From NCBI GenBank assembly GCA_037367405.1, contig JAZKJV010005542.1, positions 484,501-548,500 on the forward strand: a stretch of DNA of 64,000 bases. The letters run 5' to 3'. A program made the position numbers and the translations under genes. The stretch comes from Ottelia alismoides. Taxonomy: Eukaryota > Streptophyta > Magnoliopsida > Alismatales > Hydrocharitaceae. Under the pieces are notes generated by a model. It saw only the letters and a program-made list of their open reading frames with translations. It had not been told where the DNA came from and did no database searches. Below, piece after piece: positions 38,969 through 49,165 of this stretch. Position 1 is the first letter of the stretch; each line of letters opens with the position of its first letter.

Positions 38969-39370
38969 GTCCTCGTCGTGGCCCTTCTCTTCTCCATCTT
39001 CCTCACCTCTGCTCGACCAGACCTCACCTTCTTCTCGCTCTCGCTCTATTGACGATCGCCCTCTCTCTCTTACCTCTTTACCTTCCTAGGCTCCCTTTCT
39101 TCTAGGGTTTCCACCGCCGTTGCCTCCACCATCGCTCTCATTAAATAAGCGAGGTCTGTCAGACAGACCGAAGACCACCCTGATTGTTCCCAATGGGAAC
39201 AGACAGGACATGATTCTCTGCAGCTACAGGACCAAGCTCAAGGCTCAATCTGAGCAGTTAATCTCGCTCAGGTCAAGGGCCATTACTTCATCAACCAGAC
39301 TTATGGTCCCGACTCCTTTGTATCAAAGGATTTCAGAAGTAAGAACCTATAAAACAAATCCTGTTCAAGT
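38969..39370 (-). other. LINE1 5' untranslated region
   Basis: Lies between ORF1 and the 16-bp target-site duplication. It contains a purine-rich stretch (plus-strand CT-rich, 39030-39110) and an 'aaccctagaagaaa' motif on the minus strand. A plus-strand TATAAAA at 39349-39355 belongs to this LINE end, not to the host gene. Confidence 0.6.
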
Positions 39371-39386
39371 AATATCCCCTTTATTT
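39371..39386. repeat. 16-bp target-site duplication of LINE1, right copy
   Basis: AATATCCCCTTTATTT, exact match to 16995-17010. It lies 176 bp upstream of the host start codon. Confidence 0.85.
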
Positions 39387-39562
39387 GGACGAGTAGTCCA
39401 ACATTTGTGAATCTCCTCGCAATAAGATTTATAGTACTTTGAAAGGCAAAGAACCGCAAACGACACCCACCCACGCGTCCGGGAAACAACAAAGGACCGC
39501 CCTCGCCTCCCAATCCGTCCCCGTCCCCTCCGGCACGGCACGACCCGATCAACAGAGAGGCA
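39387..39562 (+). promoter_or_regulatory. Host gene residual promoter/5' untranslated region
   Basis: 176 bp between the LINE1 duplication and the start codon. It contains 'agatttatagtac' (a weak TATA-like site near 39427) and then C-rich leader sequence. Everything further upstream was displaced by the LINE and its copia array. Confidence 0.45.
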
Positions 39563-39847
39563 ATGGTGGCCACCCACCACGGCGGCCCGGGGGGAATTCT
39601 CCACTCCCTCGAGGTCGTCGAGACCGTCATGGAGGTTGCCGACATGGCCTGGGAGGCCTACGAACGCCGCCGCCATCGCTCCTGTCACGCACCAGAGGTG
39701 GATACCTGCTCTGTTGAGGAAGACGCCTCCTACTTATTGCAGCTACGGGAGGAGAATCGTCGCCTGATGGCGGCGCTCAAGGAGAATCTTACCCTTCTCA
39801 GGAATCTTTCCAAGTTGCCGGTCATCACCGAGGATTGCCCTCCCGAC
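39563..39847 (+). CDS. Host gene exon 1, conserved plant protein of unknown function
   Basis: 95 codons from ATG 39563 to the GT donor at 39848. The start follows 'gaggcaatgg' and is the first ATG of this frame. The product begins MVATHHGGPGGILHSLEVVE, has a short region MEVADMAWEAYERRR (residues 23-37), and a probable coiled coil EENRRLMAALKENLTLL (63-79). It ends EDCPPD. Joining EDCPPD to exon 2's LHAQLVKAVES gives a junction I recognise from a plant protein family of unknown function, which has a DCPPD-L..LV.AV motif. The exon is GC-rich, unlike the later exons, a pattern common in commelinid monocots. Reading on past the donor gives only a short unrelated tail and a stop at 39901. Confidence 0.75.
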
Positions 39848-40658
39848 GTTCGCCCTAATTCCCCTTCCCGTTCTTCTTATTTGTTTATCAATTCGATGTG
39901 ATTGCCTTTGTCGATTATTGATTAAATAGCGATATATGGACGATTATGATCATAATGCTTCGGGGTAGGGGGGGGGGGTTATGGCGTGCAAAGGTAGAAT
40001 TTGCGTGCTTGTGCGTATCTGGGTTAGCTTATTGAGGTTCTTCCTAGACTTGCGGATGTGATCTTTCGGAAAATCACGTTGCAAAACGTTTCTAGTATCG
40101 ATAAAATAACAGTGCAGAAAGATACGAACGAATGCGGTCAAAGTGGTAGTTAACAATTTGAAATTGTTCCAACCGGGAACCAGTTAGCTTGTATTGTGGG
40201 CAACAACTAAGGTGTGAAGAGCTAGATGATGAGCAGCATGCAAACTGTTGAGGAGGGCTTAAAAAGTATTGAAAGACTCCTTTACAAAAGTAAAAGACAT
40301 CCTTTTCTTGTTATGGAATTGCGTGACAATAACGCTTAATTATTATCTTTCCAAACAAAAGATGATTCATTATCGTAGAAATTTTGTACGGTTAACTCTC
40401 ACATAAAATAGGCTTGGTATTCTAAACTAATGGAAAATCCATATGTATTATTTAAAAGCAATGTTTTTTTGAAGGAGCAGACGGCGTTATTATCTAATCA
40501 CTCTAGTTTTTCTTGAGTGCGACCTTTAGCACTTTTAAGTACCTCTGTTTTGCTATCATTTTGATTTTGTCTTCATTTCTTGATAATCATGTCCTTTGAT
40601 CATACAAGTTTTTGGGTGATCATCTCCTTGGCGTTGCATCCTTTTTCCTTTTTAAAAA

Positions 40659-41832
40659 GGAATTTTTACACATATAACCATGTATACTTCGTAATTATGC
40701 ATTGAACCCTCTAGAATTTTGAAATACATATATAAACCCTGGATATTCAACCATTACTTAGGATAACCTTGTGTTATCTTCTATCCAATCTTGTCCATCA
40801 ACGTTGACAAGAACTGTCAAATCTAGATAATTTTGCCCTTCACCCTTTATCACATTTGCCAATTATACCATCCCCTTATCTTCTCTCCTTCCTCCTTTAG
40901 AGAAGTAGTCCCGCCAGCATCCTCTCGTTGCATCCAACACCATCACCACTTGCCTTATGCTTGGTCTCGTCATTGCCTCCAGGTGTGAGCAGTGAGCCCC
41001 ATCCACAACACCATCATCTATACTGGGTATTTATTCCTCACGTAACTTTACATCCTTGGACTTGGGCAATCTTATCCTCCGTATAATACGTTGTGGTCAA
41101 GATGCTCGCTTGCATCAACTTTGTGTCCTCAATCTAATTTTCCACCATTGGTGAATGAGATAGACAATGCTCATGGATTCTAGTGGGATCACATGCGATG
41201 ATTATATTTTTTTGATTATCCCCAACTTGCTTAATTCAATCTATGTGCTCAATTTTGTCCAGAGTTTGGTTCCCTTTTAAAAATTCGATGGAAATGAACG
41301 ACCCATGTTTGGATGTCCATCTTTTAATTTTCTTTTGAAAAGTCAAACTCTTTTGAAAATTTCGTTGTTTGATATTATATGATTAAGCAAGGGATTAAGA
41401 TGTGAAGGGGAGCATATGATTAGATGGTGGAGGTCGAGGGTTGGAAAGGGGGAGGGGGTTGTGCTAGGGGAGAGGTTGGGGGAGGTGTTGATGGCGGCGT
41501 TTGTTGTAGTGGTGGGGTTCGGTGAAGGGGGACATGTCTCTACGAGGACGTGGAGGAAGGGGGAGATGGGAGGTCAAAAAGGTGGCACGGAGGTCGGTGG
41601 TAAGGAGGGAAGTAGGGATTGTTTGGAGTCTATTAAAAATAGGAAATAATAGCCGTAGAATTCAACATAGGTTAGATTAACTCAGTGGCATAGTTGAGTT
41701 AATGTATCCAAATCATGGGGGGTTTTACGTGTAAAAGGAAATGACTATCCATGATTCTACACGTAATTCAGAATTATAGAGGGTTCGGTGCGTAATTATG
41801 AAGGTATACATGGTTATATATGTAAAAACCCC
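40659..41832. mobile_element. MULE-like element with long terminal inverted repeats
   Basis: Terminal inverted repeats of about 95 bp. The left end begins ggaatttttaca and continues 'catataaccatgtata'; the right end reads ggggtttttaca...ataaccatgtata in reverse complement. Candidate 9-bp flanks are TTTTAAAAA (40650-40658) and TTTTAAAGT (41833-41841), matching at 7 of 9. There is no transposase. The internal part is GC-rich around 41416-41640 and might be acquired sequence. Long TIRs and a 9-bp duplication fit Mutator-like elements. Confidence 0.65.
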
Positions 41833-42194
41833 TTTTAAAGTTCTCGTTCGTTGATCAATATTAGATACAGATTAGCCTTTTTAATGGTAAGATGATTTTA
41901 ATAGTTGTTGATGATGCTAAAAATCACCTCATAGGATCAACACGTGCTTCAAATATGGTTAAGAGATAGAGCCGCCTTCGAGAAAAAAACATAAAATGCT
42001 GGTGGAGTCCTGTGGAGCTGTCATCATGGTTTTGCCCTACGTGGCACTCGCCCACCTCGCCAGGCACCATCGATGATGCGTCGACCTTCACTCCCCATCG
42101 CCTCTCGATTGCCTCCACCTCTTGTCTTTGGTGCTCCTCTTGAGAGCTCATGTGAGGAAGCTAGGCAATGCGGGTGGGTCTCTAGGGTGGCGTG

Positions 42195-42415
42195 AGCCAG
42201 CAAGAGGGGATGGACCTTCTAGGCGATGTGCTCGTGTGGAAGATGATGCTCAGGTGGAAGGAGCCGATCCCTTGAGGTGACATGCTTGTATGATAGGGGA
42301 GAGTCCCTTCGGGCGAGGTGCTCGTGCGACTGGGGGAGGGCCTATGGGGCGAGCAGTTCATGTGAAGGGGCGTGACATTCATGTGTAGGGTCGTACTACT
42401 CATGCAGAAGGTATG
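42195..42415. repeat. Imperfect tandem repeat in LINE2a ORF1 region
   Basis: Five or so loosely repeated phrases of the form gcgatgtgctcgtgtgg / gtgacatgcttgtatga / gcgaggtgctcgtgcga. Spacing is irregular, roughly 40-60 bases. Confidence 0.4.
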
Positions 42416-44236
42416 AGGGTGAGGGCTGTTGGTAGTGCTGCGTTGGGGAGGGGGTCACATGTTAGAAGAGGGGTCACTGTTCTTGATTCCGATGCGAGGT
42501 TGGGAGAGAATCAACGAATCAAGTGGTGGGTGTGGTGCTTTCGGTGCATGGAGAGGGACACATAACACGAGATGCTTGACTAGGGTTGTAGTTTACTTCA
42601 GGATTTCATGTGTTGTAAGCTCGGGCATGTGCGTAGGGATTGACCATTGGTTGTTGTAGTTGTGGGGGCTGCTGTTGGTGCTTTGCAGGCTCCAGTGGAA
42701 GGGATTCTTGCGGCCGAAGGAACACATGAAGATCTGCTCTTGGTGTTGGCGATTTTAGAGAATGGGCACACGAGGGGATGCATGAAGGATGCCATATGGT
42801 TGTCAGAGTCGGCCATCTACGTGCATGGGGTCGAGGAGGACGAGATACCCATGCTTCTAGCAAATTAAGGGGGGATTTTCCCTGCTGGAGTGCTTTGGAG
42901 GTAACCTAAGCTCTAAGATGGCGTTCAACTGTGTGGACCCAGATGGCTGATAGCGGTGCACACTCTACTTGTGCGATGGCGCAAGCTTGTCGCAACACTT
43001 GTGCGAGTAGGCGCGGTTGAGGAGGTCTTGCGGACGAGACTTTGCCGGGCCCGCCTGGGTAAGCCTCCACTCAGGTGAGCCATTGGAGGTCCTAACGGCA
43101 TTGAGGGGACCCCCTTGGCCCACCACCAATGAAGGTGATTTCCAGATTGGTCGCTGTTCTTTCCATCTAGAGCTGCATTTGGTGGGTAAGGATGTGGTTC
43201 AGACTCTGATCCATTTGTCGGAGTCAGTGCATAACGCGAAGGAGGCAGTACGGGCAGAGTTGCCTGTAGTGGATGGAAGTCAACTGGATCGTTTCCCTTT
43301 CAGAGAGGGTGCCATGTCAACTACTGGACCCTCTTTTACGTCAGATTTCTTGACATCTGCAAACTTGAGGACTGGTGATAGGTCTACGATGGGCCCAATG
43401 TGGGTCTGCTCATAGGCTATGTGGTGGGCCAACATCTTGAGAAGCATAGCCTTCTCTAGGCGAGAGGTGGGGATGCGTCGGTTGATGGTGGATCAAAGAG
43501 TCCTTCTTCCATGGTGGACAAGCATGTTTGTTTTATTGGTGAGACTGGCGTTTATGTACTTGAACCGAACTCTCATGTCTGAGATCTAAGGGTACTGGAA
43601 GCGACTGACGATCCGAGGGCTTTGGAATTGGCCCTGACGTGCCAAAGATGAGGATAAGTTCATCCAAGCGGGGGAAAAGGGAGCATAAGAGGATCTTGAG
43701 ATTGTTAGAGTAGGAAGGCAGAGGCGGATGGCTCTTGGTGAGGGTGGGAGGGGTTTGTGATGGATCCCATTCTCGCTTTCACATGGAAGAGGAGGAAGCC
43801 AAAGGTGAGAAGGTGTCTGGAGCATGCGATGGAGGATCAAGCAGATGCCAACTCTTCTATGGCGGAGGAGGTGGAGTTAGGGAAACTACTGAGGAGGATC
43901 CACATGTGGCTCATCTGGGTTCCAAGGAGGCCGAAGTGGATACAGTGGACATTCACACATAGGTTGCGGAATATCTGATGGTCAAGTTTCCCACGGTTAA
44001 CTCTTTGAGTGGGTTATGAAGAAAGTTGGAACGTGAGGGGACTGGGCAAGCGAGGGAAGACGAGTATGATTGGGGGTCTTTTTGGGTCGTGGCTGGAAGA
44101 CATGGTCTTTTTACATGAGACAAAGGTGGTTGTTGGGAGCATGGGATGTGGAGAGTAACATCCGTATCCAAGATGTCGGAGTTCAGACACACTTATACAA
44201 TGGGGAGCGTTGTCGGTGTCTTGTTAGTGTGGAATG

Positions 44237-44359
44237 GAGACATGTTTAGTTTGTGGACGAGAAACTAGGTCGTAGGTATGTGTCGGTGGTGTTGGAGCAA
44301 GGGACCGGTGATGGAAGATTGCTTATTTCGGCGGTTTATGAACCTTCTGGTGGCCCTCG
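44237..44359 (+). repeat. Duplicated endonuclease segment in LINE2a, copy 1
   Basis: About 123 bp recurring at 44570-44693 with roughly 20 differences. Shared landmarks are catgtttagtttgt, ggtatgtgtcggtggtgttg and 'gtttatgaac/gtctatgaac'. It encodes the endonuclease stretch around RYVSVVLEQ. Confidence 0.75.
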
Positions 44360-44569
44360 ACAATCAGACCAGCTCTTCATAGACAAACTTGGGATTTGCG
44401 ATCCCAGGTAAGATCAGTTCAGGATCATGGGATACTTTTCTATCAGATAGGAAGGGCTGTTGCACAAAATGTACTTATTGTGTACCTGTCATTTATTCTT
44501 ATGGGGTACCCTACAAAAAGAATGATTTTAGAAAGGGATATAATGAAATTCTTTGATTGGACCCTCTGT

Positions 44570-44693
44570 GGAGATATGTTTAGTTTGTAGACTAGAAACT
44601 AGTTCCTAGGTATGTGTCGGTGGTGTTGGAGCAAAAGGTCGGTGATGAAAAATTGCTCCTTTCGGCAGTCTATGAACATTTTGGTGGCCTTCG
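44570..44693 (+). repeat. Duplicated endonuclease segment in LINE2a, copy 2
   Basis: Second copy, 333 bp downstream in direct orientation. It reads on into the endonuclease sequence EEYPNFPYSLV, so this copy is the one in register with the rest. Confidence 0.7.
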
Positions 44694-45280
44694 CGAGGAG
44701 GGCATTTTGGATGAACCATGTTCGATAAGAGAGGAGTATCCCAACTTTCCATACTCGTTGGTGGCGACTTCAATGATACTTTTTTGCCTTAGATCGATCT
44801 AGTGACAGGGGAGGACAAGACCCCTACTCATCAGAGTTCATGGACTTTATTGGGGAGTTGTTGTTGGAGGTTGTGTATGTCTCAAATGAGAGATTAACGT
44901 GGAGGAGTACCTCCTCCAGGTCTCAACTGGATCGATTCATGGTATCAGTGGAGCTATTGGAGACGTTTCCTCTGTCCTCGGTTTGGGTACTCTGAGGTCT
45001 CGGTTAAATTATACTCCCATATACTGGGATTCTAGGATTGGATGCACCCTTAGTCCTTATTCTAGTAGGGGATGCACCCTCAGTCCTTTCCACCATCAAA
45101 ATAAATTTCTTCACCGTTGATTTTTTTTTCATTTGCATCAATGATGTTATGGTCTATTTATTCCATCTTACCCTGTTTATGTGCACACGTGGATGCAGTG
45201 GCATCGTTCTCCACATACTAGAGAGGTATTTGCTTTGTTTTTCATAGTGATAGACGATGGAAAAGGTTTCTCATTTTGGT

Positions 45281-45297
45281 AGGATGATTGGGTGGAA
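45281..45297. repeat. 17-bp target-site duplication of LINE2b, left
   Basis: AGGATGATTGGGTGGAA, identical to 47472-47488. Confidence 0.88.
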
Positions 45298-47273
45298 TAA
45301 ATAAATCCCTCATCTTTCTCCTTCCAAAGAGTTCGGCGGCGGAACGCATTGAAGATTTCCGACCCATTGCATTATCAAACGCCCTCTACTTGATTGTGGC
45401 GAAGGTGCTCACGTTAAGGCTTACCCGTGCTCTGGAGACTATTACATCTCCGCTCCAATCGGCCTTTGTCCCGGGTAGGCACATCTCGGACTGTCTGATC
45501 CTTGCCTCGGAAATCATTGCGGACTGGAAGAGGAGGGGTAAGGCAGATGTTTTGTGCAAAGTGGACTTTGCAAAAGCCTTTGATATTTTGGATTGGAAGT
45601 TTCTCTGGTCGGTTATGCGGAGGAGAGGCTTCCCGGATTTGTGGATTTCTTGGATGAAACGCTGTGTTACGACGTCATCCTTTTCAGTCTTGGTAAACGG
45701 CCGCCCGGAGGGTGGTTTCTTCCAACCGCATAGGGGCGTGCGACAAGGTTGCCCTCTGGCACCTCTGCTATTCGTCATTGCTGCGGATGTACTGGTGTGT
45801 GTTGCGTGCCGCGTGATTGATGGTGGCTTCTCGGCGGGCTACTCGCGGGATGAATGGAGGATCCCGCTGCTGCAGTACGTGGATGATACTATTTTTTTCA
45901 TTGAGGGGGGCGTTGAGGAGGCCTCGTGAATGTCCATGGCCTTAGATCTATTTAGTTAACTCTCTGGGCTCTTCAAGAATGTGGATAAATCAAAGGTTCT
46001 CCCCTTCGGTTTGTCGGAGGTCACGGCAATTGCTTGTGGCCAGGCTTTAGGCTCGGAGTGCAGCTCCCTTTCGATCGACTACTTTGGGATACCTTTGACG
46101 GTGGGAAGAACAAAGCTGAGGGATTGGTTACAGGTTATCGAGAAGCTTGAAGCTAGGCTTGCGGGTTGGAAGTCGGCCATCCTTTCCAGGGGGCGTCTGG
46201 TTCTCTTAAAAGCGGTACTATCCTCGATCCCCGTGTTTTTCTTGTCCACTCGTCGCATGCCGAAGGGGATCCATAGTCGTCTTGAGAAGCTAATGCGTAA
46301 GTTCTTATGGGGCAGGCACGATGGTGAATCGGGTGGGATGCACCTCGTTGAGTGGGATGTGATCACGCTCCCTAAAAAAGCAGGGGGCTTGGGAATCCGG
46401 AGGCTAGACGAAATGAATGAGGCCCTGCTTTTGAAATGGGCGAGCAGATTTTGGGGCCCTGGTGAAGATATTTGCTGCAGCCTTTTGCGTAAGATTTATG
46501 ATTTGCTTGGTGCGCCACCGCAGCCTGAGGTTTGTGTGAGGTCTCCCACACCATTCTGAAAGGGGATGATGGAGGTCTTTTCCCGTCATCGCTCGCTGTT
46601 CAGGCTGGTGCTCGGCAACGGGGAATCCTTCGCCCTCTGGACTGATGTTTGGACGGATGGGGGGCCCATGAGTACGCGTTTCCCACGCCTTTTCGCTTTG
46701 GCTACAGATAAGAATGCGTCTGTTGCATCTTACTGGTCGGATGGTAATTGGTTCCCCACTTTCTCCACAAATTTTTCGGACCAACGCCTCGAGGAATTTC
46801 TAATGATGCTGGATTCTTTGAAGGAGGTGGGAAGATCGTCTGCGGGAAGAGACCATTGGGTGTGGCATAAGGGCACCTTCTCGGTCAAGATGGCTTTTGG
46901 GGCGATATGCAGACCACCCCCATCGCGTTCGAATGATTTGCTCTGGGATTGCGCCTTCCTTTGGAGTCTGGGCCTCCCTGAGCGTATTGGATTTTTTCTG
47001 TGGTTGTTCAGAAGGCAAAGACTGATGACGAGGGACCGTTGTGCTAGGCTTCTGAGCTCCATCTTTGATAGATATCTCCTATGCGATGAGGCGATTGAGA
47101 CCCTTGAAGACCTGTTCTTCAAATGTGCGAAAACGTATCCGATATGGAGCAGGGCTGTTCTGGCTTGGACGTGCACGACGAACCTGGACTCTTTTTGCGG
47201 CTCCTTGGTGAGAAACAGGAATAGACCCCGACGGGAGCTAATTAGACCTATTGCTATTATCTGGACCCTGTAG
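45298..47273 (+). pseudogene. LINE2b ORF2: reverse transcriptase and C-terminal domain, three stops
   Basis: One reading frame throughout, interrupted by only three stops (TGA 45927-45929, a TAA near 45957, TGA 46557-46559). RT landmarks are SLIFLLPKS, DFRPIALSNALY, KVDFAKAFD, GVRQGCPLAPLLF and QYVDDTIFF near 45880. The catalytic box is therefore YVDD rather than the YADD of LINE1. The C-terminal zinc-binding-type region has GLPERIGFFLWLFRRQRLMT near 46970-47030 and ends at IWTL. Compared with LINE1, the copy is well preserved. It lacks the endonuclease through 5' truncation. Confidence 0.88.
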
Positions 47274-47471
47274 CTGGGCAAAAATGCTCATCTTTTTTCT
47301 GGGCAAAGAAATATAAGGAAAATGTTTGGGTACACTCCGCAAGATTGGTGGGTGATTGGGACCTTTAATTGTAGCGTTTTGCTATTGTTTCTCTTAGTTT
47401 TTCTTTGTTATATTTAAATAAATTTTGGGGCGAACACCACTGATTGTCTCCCCCTTTTTTGGTCTAAAAAA
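47274..47471 (+). other. LINE2b 3' untranslated region and A tail
   Basis: About 200 bp after the ORF2 stop, with 'gttatatttaaataaattttggggcgaac' T/A-rich sequence and a final run of A before the target-site duplication. Confidence 0.6.
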
Positions 47472-48550
47472 AGGATGATTGGGTGGAAGAAGGAGCTCTT
47501 TGTGATACTTTCCCCATGCTTTTCTCTTAGCAATATACAAGGAGGCACACGTTACAGATATTTGGTTGGATGGGTATTGGATATCGACATTTGTGACGGA
47601 ATTATCTGACCAAAGAATAGATGAGTTCTTGTGCCTTTTGAGCATTTTGGCTATATTGGAGGAACTATCCGAAGGATAGGATTCTTGGTGTTAGAAGGGC
47701 GTGACATTTACGGTGAAGAAGGCATATACAATTTTGATTGTCTTGTCTGTGCTGTGGAGTGACGTTGTGGCTCGGGATTTCACGAGAATATGGACATGGA
47801 AGGTGCCAATACAGATCAACATCTTCCAATGGCTGCTAAGAAGAGGTCGGATAATGAGAGGATTTAGAAGGGTGAGGATGTTTCCGGGGTGCGAGGGATG
47901 GTGTCAGTGGTGCGAGGAGGGATAATGAGATGGTGTCATGATGTCACGGAGTTTTAAGTGGTGGTTGTTTTGCTTGGAATACATTGGGACAACGAGACTG
48001 GAGCTCAAGTACCAGTGATTAGAGAGGATCACTTGAGGGCAGAGTTGTGATTGCACATATCTGGGCCATCTGGCTTGCACGTAATGCTTTTACTTCAAGG
48101 AAGAGAGGTTTTTCCGTGAGAATGTAATTGCGCTCTATGAAATGTGGTGCATGCAAAATTATCTATAATTCTTTGAAAAAAAGTATAGAAAGTTTGGGTG
48201 GATCTATTATGGAGGCTCGTCCTTTTCGCTAGAAAAAAACTATGGATAAGAGACTTGGATCAATAATTGGATGAGGAGATGCAGAAGTCTTGGGGTTCAA
48301 AGGAGATCACATAAGGCCGCAAGAGGAATCACAACTCCTGAGATCCAATCCACAACAGAGGCATGAGTTGAGTACCATGAAAGACGACCATAAAGGCATT
48401 GAGTTTAACTTTGTATGGAGGATGCTTAAAAGGATCTAAAAAAGGATTTAGAGCTAAGGTGGAGGCCCACTGCGTAGTCCATTCCTCATCAACTCACCTC
48501 ATTAGGGTCAGAGTTTGGCAATGCAAATAAGGGTATTTACACTAACGGAG

Positions 48551-48735
48551 GTTTGAGACTAAGCCAATCAAGGTCTAAGTCCTCAACAATGGTACTTGAC
48601 CTCTTACAAAGGTACGAAAACCCCAACCACCATTTGAGACTAAGTCAACAAATGTCAAATACCCCAAAGGCACTTGACCTCTTACAAAGGTTTGAAGACC
48701 CCAACCGAGGTTCAAGACTAAGTCAATCAAGGTGT
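48551..48735. repeat. Tandem repeat, ~80-bp unit, about 2.3 copies
   Basis: The phrase ttgagactaagccaatcaa recurs in variants near 48552, 48633 and 48711, interleaved with cacttgacctcttacaaagg. The period is about 78-81 bp. It lies in the host intron between LINE2a and a LINE tail. Confidence 0.65.
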
Positions 48736-49144
48736 TCCTTTAGGTATTATGATGTGGGTAGCTTATGCCAAAAATCCACATGTTAGTTTTCCAATGATAC
48801 AGACGTGGCATGTCTATTATGTGATGATAGGCCTGAATATATTGAACATATGTGATCTATCCTTTACTTATGGTTTGGCAAGTGGATTGATTTTTCTGGC
48901 TTGGAAAGTTTCAGGATATCCCTTGGCTTAACCGCTTGGTTTTGGACAATTTGTGAACAGATCAAGTTTTTCAAGTTTGTGTCAATGTTTAAAAATTGGA
49001 TCGGACGTTGAACCGGTCAATCTTCGATTTGGTCCAATCGGGTTGAACTAACGATGATGTCAACATGGCTTCATCTTCCTATCGACTTGGAAAAGATTGG
49101 GCTTAATTTACTGGTCTGATTGGTTGAACCGATTTTTCTGAACG

Positions 49145-49165
49145 GATGAAACCAGATGCATATAC
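49145..49165. repeat. 21-bp target-site duplication of RTE copy 1, left
   Basis: Begins GATGAAACC and ends GATGCATATAC. It matches 50104-50124 with a single A/G difference. Confidence 0.85.

Larger units (their letters stand above)
17011..39370 (-). mobile_element. LINE1: full-length plant L1-type LINE, split by a copia array
   Basis: A minus-strand non-LTR retrotransposon. Its 5' end is at 39370 and its A-rich 3' end at 17011, with a perfect 16-bp target-site duplication on each side. Subtracting the nested copia array (19808-36938) and one copy of its 5-bp duplication leaves about 5.2 kb, normal for a plant L1. Reading along the minus strand, the order is 5' untranslated region, ORF1 with CCHC knuckles, endonuclease, reverse transcriptase, and a C-terminal zinc-binding (zf-RVT type) region. 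Stops and at least one frameshift make it inactive. It lies head-to-head with the host gene whose first exon begins at 39563. Confidence 0.88.
45298..47471 (+). mobile_element. LINE2b: younger 5'-truncated L1-type LINE nested in LINE2a
   Basis: 2,174 bp with a perfect 17-bp duplication on each side and a short A tail (ending 47471). It begins inside ORF2, in the reverse transcriptase, as expected when target-primed reverse transcription stops early. The interrupted LINE2a reads GKGFSFW on the left and DDWVEEG across the duplication on the right, matching LINE2b's own GESFALW and DVWTDGG, so the target lay in the same gene of a relative. Confidence 0.9.
41967..48240 (+). mobile_element. LINE2a: old L1-type LINE, internally deleted and invaded by LINE2b
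   Basis: Plus-strand relative of LINE1. It has a frameshifted knuckle near 42570-42645, an endonuclease from about 44020 (NVRGLGKRGKTS, then FLHETK), a second endonuclease piece near 44905-44985 (RSTSSRSQLDRFMVSVELLE), a small RGICFVF piece near 45223-45240, and a zf-RVT-type C-terminal part at 47489-48170 (WKVPIQINIFQWLLRRGRI near 47800, IWLARN near 48070). The reverse transcriptase is missing between about 45010 and 45220. The ends rest on a candidate 13-bp duplication, tatggttaagaga (41954-41966) and tatggataagaga (48241-48253), after an A-rich tail. The ends are less certain than the identity. Confidence 0.7.

Noticed and set aside
39349..39355. TATAAAA as the host gene's TATA box
   Set aside because: It lies on the LINE1 side of the 16-bp target-site duplication, so it arrived with the LINE. 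Its use as a new promoter is possible but unsupported.
39120..39410. 96-codon plus-strand frame as an upstream host exon
   Set aside because: Almost all of it is inside LINE1's 5' end, it crosses the duplication, and no family motif is recognised.
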